This document shows, piece by piece, positions 1 to 8,147 of a stretch of 43,586 nt of DNA (the stretch's first letter is position 1; each line of letters starts with the position of its first letter). The notes beneath the pieces are model-generated. The model was not told where the DNA came from, searched no databases, and saw only the letters and a program-made list of their open reading frames with translations. The DNA is from DATBGZ01 sp036557785 (lineage in GTDB: Bacteria > Actinomycetota > Actinomycetes > Mycobacteriales > Micromonosporaceae): positions 1 to 43,586 of the forward strand of contig DATBGZ010000052.1 in NCBI GenBank assembly GCA_036557785.1, read 5' to 3'. Made by a program: the position numbers and the translations under genes.

Positions 1-52
1 TCGGCCGTTTTGGCGAACCGGCCCGGTTTCAGTCTGAGTATCCGATGTACTC

Positions 53-81
53 AAGACAAAGCTGAGCACGAGCCATACGGT
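53..81 (+). promoter_or_regulatory. Candidate promoter for the first gene
   Basis: AAGACA at 53-58 and TACGGT at 76-81 are separated by 17 bp. The start codon at 90 follows the -10 box by 8 bases, so the transcript would have almost no leader. No Shine-Dalgarno sequence is visible before this start. The assignment is by pattern only. Confidence 0.35.
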
Positions 82-89
82 CCCTAGAC

Positions 90-296
90 ATGGCCATTCC
101 CGAATCCACGCAGCCCAGCCCGGCCAGCGACGCACCCCGGGTCCGGCGCCACTGGCGGCTGCAGCTGCTGATGGTGGGCCTGATCGTCGTGCTGCTGGCC
201 GGCGCGACCTATGAGGTGGACACGGCCGGCATCACGCCCGACGGTCAGATCGTCATGCTCTTCGTCGTCCATGGGATCGGAGGATCAGGGGCTTGA
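90..296 (+). CDS. Small single-pass membrane protein, unknown function
   Basis: This 68-residue protein has a polar Pro/Ser-rich N terminus with a basic patch (RVRRHWR), then one hydrophobic segment at about residues 27-43 (LQLLMVGLIVVLLAGA region), then a short tail with a second mildly hydrophobic stretch. I do not recognise a family. Its stop overlaps the TTG start of the next gene (TTGA at 293-296), and a GGAGG for that next gene lies inside its 3' end, so the two are probably translated as a coupled pair and may act together at the membrane. The start has no ribosome-binding site but sits 8 bases after a -10-like box, as in leaderless genes. It could be a fragment of a larger family; the coupling is the main support. 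Confidence 0.55.
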   Translation: MAIPESTQPSPASDAPRVRRHWRLQLLMVGLIVVLLAGATYEVDTAGITPDGQIVMLFVVHGIGGSGA

Positions 297-2173
297 CCGA
301 GATGCATACAGGCGAACCGTCCCCGGAACCGGACGGGGCCACCGCCGACTCCGGCGCCGCTGCGTCCACAACAGACGCAGCCGGGACGCTCGCGGCGCGG
401 GCCCGGGCGGCGAGCGCACCGCTGCGCCGGGCGGTCGGGACGGCGCCTGGCCGCTTGGCCGGACTCGGCCTGTTGGGCGCCGTGGCCGGTGTGGGCAGCG
501 TCGTGGCGTTGCTGCGCATCGGCGAGCCGGAGCCGGCCGCGTACCCAGGCGAGATCTCGCGCAGTCTGCTCCGGGCCCTCATCGTGACCGGGGCACTGGT
601 GGGGCTGGGTGTGGTGACGCTCGTGGTCACCCGGCGTCGGGCCCCGCGCGTCTTCCCCTTCGCGGTTCGGGCGACCTGGCTGGTGGGGGCGTTCGGCGTG
701 GTGTTGGGCGGCAACGTCGCATTGCTCGCCGCCGTCGGGTGGGCGCATGAGAAGGCAGGACTGGACAGGCTGCGCAGCCTCGGCGACGTGGTGGCGGTCG
801 CCGGATCGGTTACCACCCCACCCGGGATGTCGCCGCTCGTCCTGGCAATCGTCGTAGCAATAGCCGGCCTCGCGGCGCTCACGCTGCTCGTCCCGCCGGT
901 CGCCGCGCGCGTCGGCCGGGGGCTGCGCGGCGCGGCCATGCCGGTCGCGGTCGCCCTGGTACTCGTCGCCTCGCTGCTGTTCTTCGGCGGCCGGGTCGAA
1001 GCCACGGCCGCGCACCTGCGGGCCCAGGTGGCCAGCGAAGAGGCGGACCTCGCCGACGTCGCAAGGTTGACCGGTGAGCTGCTCGCGAACGAGGTCGCGG
1101 TTCGGTTGGATGACAAGGTCATGGCCGCGTTGCCTACCGAGTACCGCGACGCGCTGACCATTGATGGCGCCTACGGGCGGTTCGCGAGCGGTGTAGCCCA
1201 GCTGCGGTCGGACCTGAGCACCGCCAAGGTCTACGGCGTGACGGACGAGGACGCCACGGCACTCGCTGCGGCAGGAAAGGACCGGCTCGGCGGGTTCGTG
1301 GGGGACCTCGGCAGCGTCACCCCCGATCCGGCGACCCAGGTTGCGACGCCGGGCGCGGCCACCCATCCGCAGATCGCTGCGGTCGCAGAGGCCATGCGCG
1401 ACGGCACGTCGCCGGAGGCGTTCAGCGTCGTTGAGGTCAACGGCGTCCGCTACCAGTTGCGCGTGAACGCCATCGACAGCGCCGAGATCGCCCAGTATCT
1501 GCGTGCTGCCGGCGGCGACCTGCCGATGGCCGAGCCGTTGCTCGCCGCCTACGCGGAGCTGTTCACCCCCGGACTGCAGGCGCAGGTCACCGAGAACACC
1601 GAGGCGGTCATCGGCGAGGCGCTGCGGCTCAACGCCGATCCTAGGCCTCTCATCGAGCGCGCGGCACGGCAGATCGTGGACGCGATCGACGTCGGGCCTG
1701 CCGTCGACCGGGTGCGCGCGCAGGCGCTTGAGCTCGCCACCAGCTACGCGACCGGGGCAACCGAGCTCACTACGGCCAGCATCCGTGTCAACCGCGCCAT
1801 CGGCGACGTGCTCATCGGAAGGCTGGGCAGCGCGAACCAGAACACCGTCCAGGCGGCCGCCTCGTCCTTCTACATGGTCGGGTCGTATCTGTCCCGGGCC
1901 CAGGTCAACCGCATCGTCTCCCTGATGCGGACGGGGTCGCGACGCTGGCGGACCGACGTGCGGCCAGACCCCGAAAACGCCCCGCACTGCATCGAGCGCA
2001 CGACGATCACGGTCCGCTACTACGCGGCCCAGGCCGTTGCGGCGATCGACTCGCCGTACGTCTCGGCGGCGCTGAAGTCGGAGGCGGCGCAGGTCCAGGG
2101 AGATGCCGTGACGGTTGTGGACACCGCCGACCCTGGCTGGATTTGTTTCGAGATCCACCTGCCCCAGATCTGA
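293..2173 (+). CDS. Large membrane protein of unknown function
   Basis: The TTG at 293 is chosen as start because GGAGG (279-283) lies 9 bases before it; the ATG at 302 is 18 bases away. The 626-residue product has a disordered acidic/Ala-rich N terminus, then about five hydrophobic segments within roughly residues 58-235 (for example LAGLGLLGAVAGVGSVVALL and AAMPVAVALVLVASLLFF). The remaining 390 or so residues look soluble and largely helical, and carry no catalytic motif that I recognise. Only two cysteines appear, both near the C terminus (APHCIE and GWICFE). No transporter or enzyme signature is visible. Its partner is the small membrane protein directly upstream. A scaffold or sensor role is possible but not shown. 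Confidence 0.8.
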   Translation: MTEMHTGEPSPEPDGATADSGAAASTTDAAGTLAARARAASAPLRRAVGTAPGRLAGLGLLGAVAGVGSVVALLRIGEPEPAAYPGEISRSLLRALIVTGALVGLGVVTLVVTRRRAPRVFPFAVRATWLVGAFGVVLGGNVALLAAVGWAHEKAGLDRLRSLGDVVAVAGSVTTPPGMSPLVLAIVVAIAGLAALTLLVPPVAARVGRGLRGAAMPVAVALVLVASLLFFGGRVEATAAHLRAQVASEEADLADVARLTGELLANEVAVRLDDKVMAALPTEYRDALTIDGAYGRFASGVAQLRSDLSTAKVYGVTDEDATALAAAGKDRLGGFVGDLGSVTPDPATQVATPGAATHPQIAAVAEAMRDGTSPEAFSVVEVNGVRYQLRVNAIDSAEIAQYLRAAGGDLPMAEPLLAAYAELFTPGLQAQVTENTEAVIGEALRLNADPRPLIERAARQIVDAIDVGPAVDRVRAQALELATSYATGATELTTASIRVNRAIGDVLIGRLGSANQNTVQAAASSFYMVGSYLSRAQVNRIVSLMRTGSRRWRTDVRPDPENAPHCIERTTITVRYYAAQAVAAIDSPYVSAALKSEAAQVQGDAVTVVDTADPGWICFEIHLPQI

Positions 2174-2700
2174 CCGGACGGCCTGCGCCGTACTGCGCAT
2201 GTTGAGGCTGCGGGCGCGGCCCTCGGTCCGGCGTTGACGGCCGCCATTGCGCTCTAGGAGATTTCTGCTGGTGAGCCCGTGGCTCGAGCACCACAGAGCA
2301 CCCAACGTGGGAAACTTCAATGCCTCGCATTGACGCAACGGCTGTAGCACGTTCGTTCGAGCGACCAGTATGCGACGAAGCGAAGGGACATTCCAGAAAG
2401 GGATCGCGCGCGACGGGACCGTCGCCATCGCCCGACGCGCCGGGCTCTCTGTCCCGCGCACGAAGAGACGAAGCTGATCGACTCAGCGGGCGCCAGCCAG
2501 GTCCTGCTCGCCAAGCCGGCGTAGACAGGCGACGACTGAGACGCCGGCGCGTTACCGGACCACACGATCCCTGCGGCGAAGCCACCGCGGGCCTCGGCCT
2601 TTGCCGATCGCCGGGCCTCCCGACGAGCCGTACCCCTTTGGACCGACAGTGCCGGGCACTCCTGCCCCGAGTCCCGCCGCATACCGGTGCGCGCTGCTGG
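2174..2700. other. Intergenic stretch without a confident gene
   Basis: No frame here has a believable start, ribosome-binding site and codon bias together. The TetR frame stays open upstream to 2320, but that part is Arg/Pro-rich and looks like non-coding read-through. A short tail ending at TAG 2522-2524 (KLIDSAGASQVLLAKPA) reads like the end of a protein and might be a gene remnant; nothing upstream supports it. Confidence 0.5.
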
Positions 2701-2713
2701 GGCTTGCGGGAGG

Positions 2714-2741
2714 TTGAACGTTTGTATAGCATCTTGAACGT
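2714..2741 (+). promoter_or_regulatory. Direct repeat TTGAACGT x2, candidate operator/promoter of the TetR-ABC operon
   Basis: TTGAACGT occurs at 2714-2721 and again at 2734-2741, exactly 20 bp apart (two helical turns). Between the copies lies TATAGC (2725-2730), a plausible -10 box, with TTGCGG at 2704-2709 as a weak -35 (15-bp spacer). The TetR start codon is 30 bp further on. This geometry would suit autoregulation by the TetR protein; it is inference. Confidence 0.35.
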
Positions 2742-2760
2742 GCGTCCAAGGCGGGATGAC

Positions 2761-3366
2761 ATGACGGCCCGGACGCACATCCGCGACGCGGCACTGGCGC
2801 TGTTCGCGGAACGCGGCTTCGACGCCGTGACGGTCCGGCAGATCGCCGCCGCTGCCGGTGTCTCGGCCGGGCTGGTGGTCCACCATTTCGGCTCCAAACA
2901 GGGGCTGCGCGAGGTGGTGGACGAGTACGTGTCCAGCATCGTCGATGAGCTGCTCGCCGCCCTCGAGGCCGACCCGGCGGCGGCGCTCGCCGCCGACGGC
3001 GCCCAGCTCTCGGGGGGCCTGGGTGAGTTGCTCATCGGCTTCCTGCCGGCTGGTTCGGCCGTGCCGGCGTACCTCAGGCGGCTGCTGCTCTCGGGCGACA
3101 CGGCGGGGCGGACCGTGTTCCGGCGCTGGTATGACGCGAGCGCGGCGATGCTGGCGCGGCTCACCGAAGCCGGATTCATGCGGGCCAGTGCCGACCCACC
3201 GGTACGGGCAGCATTCATGCTCATCAACGATCTTGCGGTCGTGCTGCTGCGCGACCACCTGACCGACGTTCTCGGCGTCGACCCGCTCGGTCCCGACGGC
3301 CTGCGCCGCTGGTCCGTGGAGGTGGCCGCCGCCTACACCCGGGGCGTATTCACAACGGAGGCCTGA
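2761..3366 (+). CDS. TetR/AcrR family transcriptional regulator
   Basis: This 201-residue protein has a typical TetR N-terminal DNA-binding domain at about residues 5-50: a helix followed by the helix-turn-helix VTVRQIAAAAGVSAGLVVHH and then FGSKQGL. The C-terminal ligand domain is divergent, so the inducer cannot be named. The ATG at 2761 was chosen because the family's domain starts a few residues later, although the frame stays open upstream. The stop overlaps the ATG of the ABC ATPase (TGATG at 3364-3368), so regulator, ATPase and permease form one operon. It most likely represses its own operon and releases DNA when a drug-like or lipid ligand binds. Confidence 0.9.
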   Translation: MTARTHIRDAALALFAERGFDAVTVRQIAAAAGVSAGLVVHHFGSKQGLREVVDEYVSSIVDELLAALEADPAAALAADGAQLSGGLGELLIGFLPAGSAVPAYLRRLLLSGDTAGRTVFRRWYDASAAMLARLTEAGFMRASADPPVRAAFMLINDLAVVLLRDHLTDVLGVDPLGPDGLRRWSVEVAAAYTRGVFTTEA

Positions 3367-4091
3367 TGCCCGACCAGACGACCACGCAGGCGGCGATCGC
3401 GCTGCACGGTGTCACCAAAGTCTATGGAAAAGGCGACGCGGCAGTGCACGCTCTGCGCGGCGTGGACGTGGAGGTCGGGACCGGCGAGCTCGCTGTCGTC
3501 CTCGGGCCCAGCGGCTCGGGCAAGACGACCATGGTGAACATCATCGGCGGCATCGAGCAGGCGACGCAGGGCGAGGTCCGGGTCGCCGGGCAGGAGATCT
3601 CCCGCCGCCGCCCCAACCAGCTCGACTCGTTCCGACGCCACCACATCGGGTTCGTATTTCAGTTCTTCAACCTCATTCCGACGCTGACCGCGCGGGAGAA
3701 CGTCGAGGCGATCATCGAGCTCGCCGGCGTCGGTCACAAGGACCGCGTTCCCGACCTGTTCGCCGCGGTCGGGCTGGCGGACCGGATGAACCACTTCCCG
3801 GCCCAGATGTCGGGCGGCCAGCAGCAGCGGGTAGCCCTGGCCCGGGCACTGGCGACCGACCCCGACCTGCTGCTCGCCGACGAGCCCACCGGAGCACTCG
3901 ACCTCGCCACCGGCCGGCAGATCCTGCGACTGCTGCAAGAGTTGAACCGCGCGGGCCGTACGGTGCTCGTCGTTACGCACAACGCCTCGGTGGCGGGCAT
4001 CGCCGACCGCGTCATCACGGTTGTCGACGGCACGATCAAGTCGGTGCAGCACAACCCGGCCCCCGCCGGCGTCGCCGACGTGGCGTGGTGA
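3366..4091 (+). CDS. ABC transporter ATP-binding protein, MacB/LolD type
   Basis: The 241-residue protein carries all the ABC ATPase motifs: Walker A GPSGSGKTT (47-55), Q-loop around residue 99 (FVFQF), signature MSGGQQQR (148-155), Walker B LLLADEP (168-174) with catalytic Glu173, the D-loop ALD, and the switch His in VVTHN. The close match to the MacB/LolD/FtsE group and the FtsX-type permease next door show that it powers a mechanotransmission-type transporter rather than a channel importer. Such systems move antimicrobial peptides, lipids or lipoproteins, or signal envelope stress. The gene overlaps its neighbours at both ends, so it is translationally coupled to both. Confidence 0.95.
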   Translation: MPDQTTTQAAIALHGVTKVYGKGDAAVHALRGVDVEVGTGELAVVLGPSGSGKTTMVNIIGGIEQATQGEVRVAGQEISRRRPNQLDSFRRHHIGFVFQFFNLIPTLTARENVEAIIELAGVGHKDRVPDLFAAVGLADRMNHFPAQMSGGQQQRVALARALATDPDLLLADEPTGALDLATGRQILRLLQELNRAGRTVLVVTHNASVAGIADRVITVVDGTIKSVQHNPAPAGVADVAW

Positions 4092-6436
4092 GCCCGATGA
4101 GCGCCATGACCCACAAGGCCCTGCGCGACCTGCGCCGGCAGGGGCCCCAGGTCACCGCCGTGGCCGTCACGATCATGCTCGGCGTGATGCTGTACATCGC
4201 CAGCGCCGGGGCGTTCCGCAACCTGAGCGACTCCTATGAGCACACCTATGACCGTCTGTCGTTCGCCGACCTGGTGGCCGACGGCGGCGACACTGGCGCC
4301 CTTACGGCGGCGGCGCGCGCGCACGGGGCGTCTGCCGTACAGGCGCGCACCCAGGCGGACTCCCCGCTGCTCATCGACGGCACCAAGCTCGTCGGCCGGC
4401 TGGTCGGCCTGCCGGCGCCGGCACGCCCCACAGTGGACAACGTCGACGTGGTTCGCGGCGACTACCTGAGCCCCGACGCCCCGGACGGCGTGCTGGTCGA
4501 GCGGCACGCGGCGGACACGTTCGGCCTGGCGGTCGGCGACCAGCTGCAGGTGTTCACCGCTGGCGGCTGGCACAGCGTCGTCGTGCGCGGCGTGGTCGTC
4601 TCCGCCGAGTACCTCTGGCCGGCCCGCGACCGGCAGGACGTGCTCTCCGACCCGCATGGGTTCGCGGTCGTCTTCGCCGCCGAGTCCCAGGTCCGCCAAT
4701 GGGCCGGAACCGGCCCCAACCAGGTGCTCGTCCGGCTCGCCGACCGCCCAGCCTCATCCACAGTGGACACGGCGGCGGATGCGCTGCGGGCGGCGGGCGC
4801 GGTCAACGTGACGCTGCGCTCCCAGCAAGCGTCGCAGGCCACGCTGCAGGAGGACCTGGACGGCTTCTCCGAGATATCGATCGCATTCCCGCTCCTGTTC
4901 CTCATCGCCGCGGCGGTGGCCGCCTACGTGATCCTCGCCCGGCGGGTGCTCGCCGAGCGCCCGGTCATCGGCGCCCTGATGGCCTCCGGGGCCCGGCGCG
5001 GCCGGCTGGTGCGCCACTTCCTGCTGCAGGGTTTTCTGGTCGGCCTGGTCGGCGGCGCGGCCGGCGTCGCACTCGGCATGCTCGCCACCGGCGCGATCAC
5101 CTCCGCCTACACCGGCGAGCTCGGCATCCCGGACACGATCGTGAGCCAGCACCCCGACCTCGCGGTCGCGGGCCTGGCCGTCGCCCTCGTCGTGGGATTC
5201 GCCGGAGCGGCCGCGCCCGCGCTGACCGCCGCCCGCACCGCCCCGGCCGAGGCGATGCGCAACGCGGTGGTCGTTCGTCCACCCGGATGGTGGAGTCGGC
5301 TCGTGGGGCACCTGCGCGCCCTGCCGGCGACCTGGCGGATGGCGCTGCGCGATGTGTTCCGCAGCGCCCGCCGGACTCTGGCCACGATGCTCGGCGCCAT
5401 CCTGGCCCTGGTCCTGGTGCTCGGCTCGATCGGCATGATGACCAGCATCCTGGCGGCCCTGCGCGTCCAGTACGGCCAGGTCGACCGGCAGGACGCGACC
5501 ATCAGCGTCGATCCCACGAGCGTCGACACCGTGCGCGCCGCGCTGCAGAATCTGGCCGGCATCGCCACGGTCGAGCGGGTCTGGTCCGGACCGGTCACCG
5601 CCAGCCACGATGGCCACAGCTACGCCACCGTCCTCTCCGGCTACCAACCCGCCACCCAGATGCACGGCTTCCGCACGGCCAGCGGCGAGCCGGTCGACCT
5701 GCCTGCCGACGGCGTGCTCGCCGGCCAGGCCCTGCGCGGCCAGCTCGACATCGAGCCCGGAGAGACCCTTACGCTGTCCACAGTGGATGGCAGGACCGCG
5801 ATCGTACGACTGGTGGGGTTCGTGGACGAGCCGATCGGCACCTCGCTCTACATGAGCGAGCAAGCGGCGCAGGCGCTCGTACCGGATGCGCTCGTCGGCA
5901 CACTGGCGGTGCGCTTCGACGCCGGTACTGACCGGGACCAGATGCGCGCCACGGTCACCGGCCTACCGGGAGTCGTCGCCTACGCGGACACCGCGGCGGT
6001 CGCCTCCTCTCTGGACCAGTTCCTGGGCCTGTTCTGGGCGTTCATCGCCATCATGGTCGCGCTCGGCGCGATCCTCGCCTTCGCGATCATCTATGTGATG
6101 ATGACCGTCAATACAGTGGAACGGACCAACGAACTGGCCACGCTCCGGGCGGCCGGGGTGCCGGTGCGCCGGGTCGCCGGCACGCTGGTCACCGAGAACC
6201 TGATCGCCACCGTCCTCGGTATCCCGATCGGCCTGGTGCTCGGCGTGCTCGTCGCCCGCGGCCTGCTCGACACGTTCTCCAACGACCTGTTCCAGTTCCA
6301 CCTCGACCTGAGCTGGTGGGCGCTGCTGCTGGCCGCATTCGGAGTCCTGCTCGCCGCACTCGCCTCGCAGGCGCCCGCAGCCCGGGCGGTACGGCGGCTG
6401 GACATCGCCCGGGTCGTCCGGGAACGCGCTGCCTAG
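4088..6436 (+). CDS. FtsX-family ABC transporter permease
   Basis: The protein has about 782 residues with the two-module layout of large actinobacterial FtsX permeases: an N-terminal helix near residue 20-40, an extracytoplasmic MacB-like periplasmic core domain, three helices forming a first FtsX domain (about 260-390), a second helix plus extracellular domain (about 430-640), and a second FtsX domain (about 650-775). The motif RTNELATLRAAGVPVRRV in the last domain is typical. GTG 4088 overlaps the ATPase stop as GTGA; GTG 4085 and ATG 4097 are alternatives and none has a clear Shine-Dalgarno sequence. It contains three Ser/Pro-Thr-Val-Asp codon runs built on the CCACAGTGGA palindrome, all in the same frame (4427, 4757, 5777). 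Substrate unknown. Confidence 0.93.
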   Translation: MSPMSAMTHKALRDLRRQGPQVTAVAVTIMLGVMLYIASAGAFRNLSDSYEHTYDRLSFADLVADGGDTGALTAAARAHGASAVQARTQADSPLLIDGTKLVGRLVGLPAPARPTVDNVDVVRGDYLSPDAPDGVLVERHAADTFGLAVGDQLQVFTAGGWHSVVVRGVVVSAEYLWPARDRQDVLSDPHGFAVVFAAESQVRQWAGTGPNQVLVRLADRPASSTVDTAADALRAAGAVNVTLRSQQASQATLQEDLDGFSEISIAFPLLFLIAAAVAAYVILARRVLAERPVIGALMASGARRGRLVRHFLLQGFLVGLVGGAAGVALGMLATGAITSAYTGELGIPDTIVSQHPDLAVAGLAVALVVGFAGAAAPALTAARTAPAEAMRNAVVVRPPGWWSRLVGHLRALPATWRMALRDVFRSARRTLATMLGAILALVLVLGSIGMMTSILAALRVQYGQVDRQDATISVDPTSVDTVRAALQNLAGIATVERVWSGPVTASHDGHSYATVLSGYQPATQMHGFRTASGEPVDLPADGVLAGQALRGQLDIEPGETLTLSTVDGRTAIVRLVGFVDEPIGTSLYMSEQAAQALVPDALVGTLAVRFDAGTDRDQMRATVTGLPGVVAYADTAAVASSLDQFLGLFWAFIAIMVALGAILAFAIIYVMMTVNTVERTNELATLRAAGVPVRRVAGTLVTENLIATVLGIPIGLVLGVLVARGLLDTFSNDLFQFHLDLSWWALLLAAFGVLLAALASQAPAARAVRRLDIARVVRERAA
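4757..4767. repeat. TCCACAGTGGA palindrome, copy 1
   Basis: Perfect copy inside the permease gene, read in frame as Ser-Thr-Val-Asp. A near copy CCCACAGTGGA lies at 4427-4437 in the same frame (Pro-Thr-Val-Asp), and ATACAGTGGA at 6111-6120 is a weaker one. Confidence 0.7.
5777..5787. repeat. TCCACAGTGGA palindrome, copy 2
   Basis: Perfect copy inside the permease gene, again read as Ser-Thr-Val-Asp (TCC ACA GTG GAT). Confidence 0.7.
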
Positions 6437-6487
6437 CGCTGCGGGCCTGGTTCGCGTGCCACGCCCGCTCGGCGACGCGACAACCGT

Positions 6488-6892
6488 TCAGAGTTCAGGC
6501 GTGGCCCACGGCATGTGCGCGTCGAGCCAGCCGTGGATGCGGGCGACCTCGTTGGTCGACGCGTCGATCCACGGGAAGACCCCCGTCACCACGAGGGCGC
6601 CGATCAGGACGGCCACCAGGCCCAGCACGAGGCCGACGATGGCGTTGCCCCGGCCGGAGATCTGGATGTGTCGGGTCGCGCGGATCCCGCTGAGTCCCAG
6701 CACCGCGGCGACCAGGCCGACCGCGGCGCCGGGCGCGGCGAGCAACCCGGTCCCGACCGCGACCACGGCGGGTGCCGCGAGCAGCAGGGAGACGGTGGCC
6801 AACACGCTTGCCCTGTGCCGGCGGTGCATCGACACTGCGCTCGGGCCGGAAATGGCGCCGGCCGATGGGTAGCCTGGTGGGTTATTCGGCAT
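6488..6892 (-). CDS. DUF4190-like small membrane protein
   Basis: From ATG 6892 the product is 134 residues: a Pro/Gly/Ser-rich cytoplasmic N terminus (MPNNPPGYPSAG), then two long hydrophobic regions, ASVLATVSLLLAAPAVVAVG through a second helix, and GRGNAIVGLVLGLVAVLIGA. The GRGxAIxGLVLG signature and the Pro-rich start are typical of DUF4190 proteins of actinomycetes, whose function is unknown. GTG 6955 would add 21 residues; neither start has a good ribosome-binding site, and I prefer the ATG because the family usually begins with the Pro-rich stretch. It converges on the permease operon with only about 50 bp between stops. A short acidic tail (residues after the last helix) would lie outside or inside depending on topology. 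Confidence 0.75.
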   Translation of the reverse strand: MPNNPPGYPSAGAISGPSAVSMHRRHRASVLATVSLLLAAPAVVAVGTGLLAAPGAAVGLVAAVLGLSGIRATRHIQISGRGNAIVGLVLGLVAVLIGALVVTGVFPWIDASTNEVARIHGWLDAHMPWATPEL

Positions 6893-7063
6893 CTGCGTTG
6901 TGAAGTCCGAAGTGGACACTGTTGGGGTCAGCAGGGACACGACAACCTCCAGCACCGCATCGTCGACGCGCTGATCACCTCAGCTCACAGTCCGTTGCCG
7001 TCCTGCCAACGGACACGACCCCGGACGGGCGGCGCCCCGCGGGGGCGTCACACCGAACGGGGG

Positions 7064-8068
7064 TCAGCCGACCGTACCGGCATTCCCCCACCGGCGCACC
7101 TCGACTGCCGGCGTACGGCCGATGAGCGCGCCGGCGACCAGGTGCGCGCGGCGAAGGCCGGGAACGACGGCGCGACCGGCCATCACGTCGTAGCCGGCCC
7201 GGCGGACCTCGCCGAGGATCGCGGCGTAGAGCAGGAAAGCGGCCCGGATGCAGGCCCGGGAACGTGGCTGTAGCAACGAGATCCCCGGCAACGCCGCCTG
7301 GTAGTGGCGCAGTGCCCGGCCGCACTCGAACCGGATCAGCTCCCGTACCTGTGGCCCGCCCCGGCCCCGTTCGGCATCCGCGGCAAGCGTGTCCCACGTC
7401 ACATCGAAGCGCGCGAGATCCTCCTGCGGCAGGTACACCCGTCCTCGCGCCAGATCCTCGGCGACGTCCCGGATGAAGTTCGTGAGCTGGAAGGCGTACC
7501 CCAACTCACGGGCACAGCGTTGCGCGAGAGCCGGGTCGGCGCCGCGGGCCAGGCCGAGGATGGGCAGCATCAGGGTGCCGATGACCGCCGAGGACCCCTC
7601 CATGTAACCGAGCAGGTCGTCGTACGTCCGGTACCGCGTGATCGTCAGGTCCATCGCCATGCTGTGCAGGAACAGGTCGAGCTGAGCCAGGTCGAGCCCG
7701 TACGAGCGGACCGCGTCCGCGACCGCGGGCAGCACCGGATCGGCGCTCGGTTCGCCGGCCACCGCGCCGAGGAGCCCCATCCGCCACGTCGCCAGGCGCT
7801 GCGCCGCGCCCTCGTGCGATCCAGCATCGACGATGTCGTCGGCGATGCGCGTGAACGCGTACAGGGCATGCACCGCGCGGCGCCGGGCCGCGGGCAGCAG
7901 GGCGGTGGCCCGGTAGTAGCTGCGGCCCCGGTCCCGGTGGATCATCCGGCACAGTTCGTACGAGTGCTGGAGTCCGCTCGGGCCCGGACCGTGCGGACCG
8001 CGACCGTAGGGACTGCGCGAGCCGGGGGACAGCTGCGGCCCGCGCCACTGCAGTGCGCTGCCCGCCAC
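7064..8068 (-). CDS. crtB: Phytoene synthase (squalene/phytoene synthase family)
   Basis: It condenses two geranylgeranyl diphosphates head to head to phytoene, the first dedicated step of C40 carotenoids. Family marks are clear: RSYYRATALLPAARRRAVHALYAFTRIADDIVD holds the first Asp-rich site (ADDIVD), and the second one is QLTNFIRDVAEDLARGRVYLP. The N terminus is uncertain. GTG 8068 gives about 334 residues, TTG 8083 five more; the first 38 or so residues before HSYELCRMI are Gly/Pro-rich and not part of the usual enzyme. The gene is divergent from crtI–idi, so the carotenoid module is transcribed both ways from a shared 60-bp region. No crtE (GGPP synthase) is in the window, so the precursor enzyme must be elsewhere. 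Confidence 0.93.
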   Translation of the reverse strand: MAGSALQWRGPQLSPGSRSPYGRGPHGPGPSGLQHSYELCRMIHRDRGRSYYRATALLPAARRRAVHALYAFTRIADDIVDAGSHEGAAQRLATWRMGLLGAVAGEPSADPVLPAVADAVRSYGLDLAQLDLFLHSMAMDLTITRYRTYDDLLGYMEGSSAVIGTLMLPILGLARGADPALAQRCARELGYAFQLTNFIRDVAEDLARGRVYLPQEDLARFDVTWDTLAADAERGRGGPQVRELIRFECGRALRHYQAALPGISLLQPRSRACIRAAFLLYAAILGEVRRAGYDVMAGRAVVPGLRRAHLVAGALIGRTPAVEVRRWGNAGTVG

Positions 8069-8070
8069 CG

Positions 8071-8107
8071 CTACGAAACCCAACCTGACGCCATGCGCCC
8101 TACGCTA
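8071..8107 (-). promoter_or_regulatory. Promoter and possible 7-codon leader ORF before crtB
   Basis: On the minus strand TAGCGT (8107-8102) is followed by 7 bases and an ATG (8094), the pattern of a leaderless start. That ATG opens a tiny frame coding MASGWVS that stops at TAG 8073-8071, two bases before the crtB GTG at 8068. A leader peptide coupled to crtB by stop-start re-initiation is one reading; a frameshift or sequencing error at the crtB start is another. Confidence 0.35.
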
Positions 8108-8147
8108 GGGGGCGGGTTCGGGCGTCTTGCCTGCAGGAGGGTGCCGG

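Noticed and set aside
245..2461. Long minus-strand frame of 738 codons opposite the first membrane-protein gene
   Set aside because: It is Arg/Gly-rich shadow sequence of the plus-strand gene, with no start signal or recognisable domain.
2462..2524. Short protein-like tail ending at TAG 2522
   Set aside because: It reads plausibly but has no start or upstream coding sequence; too short to call.
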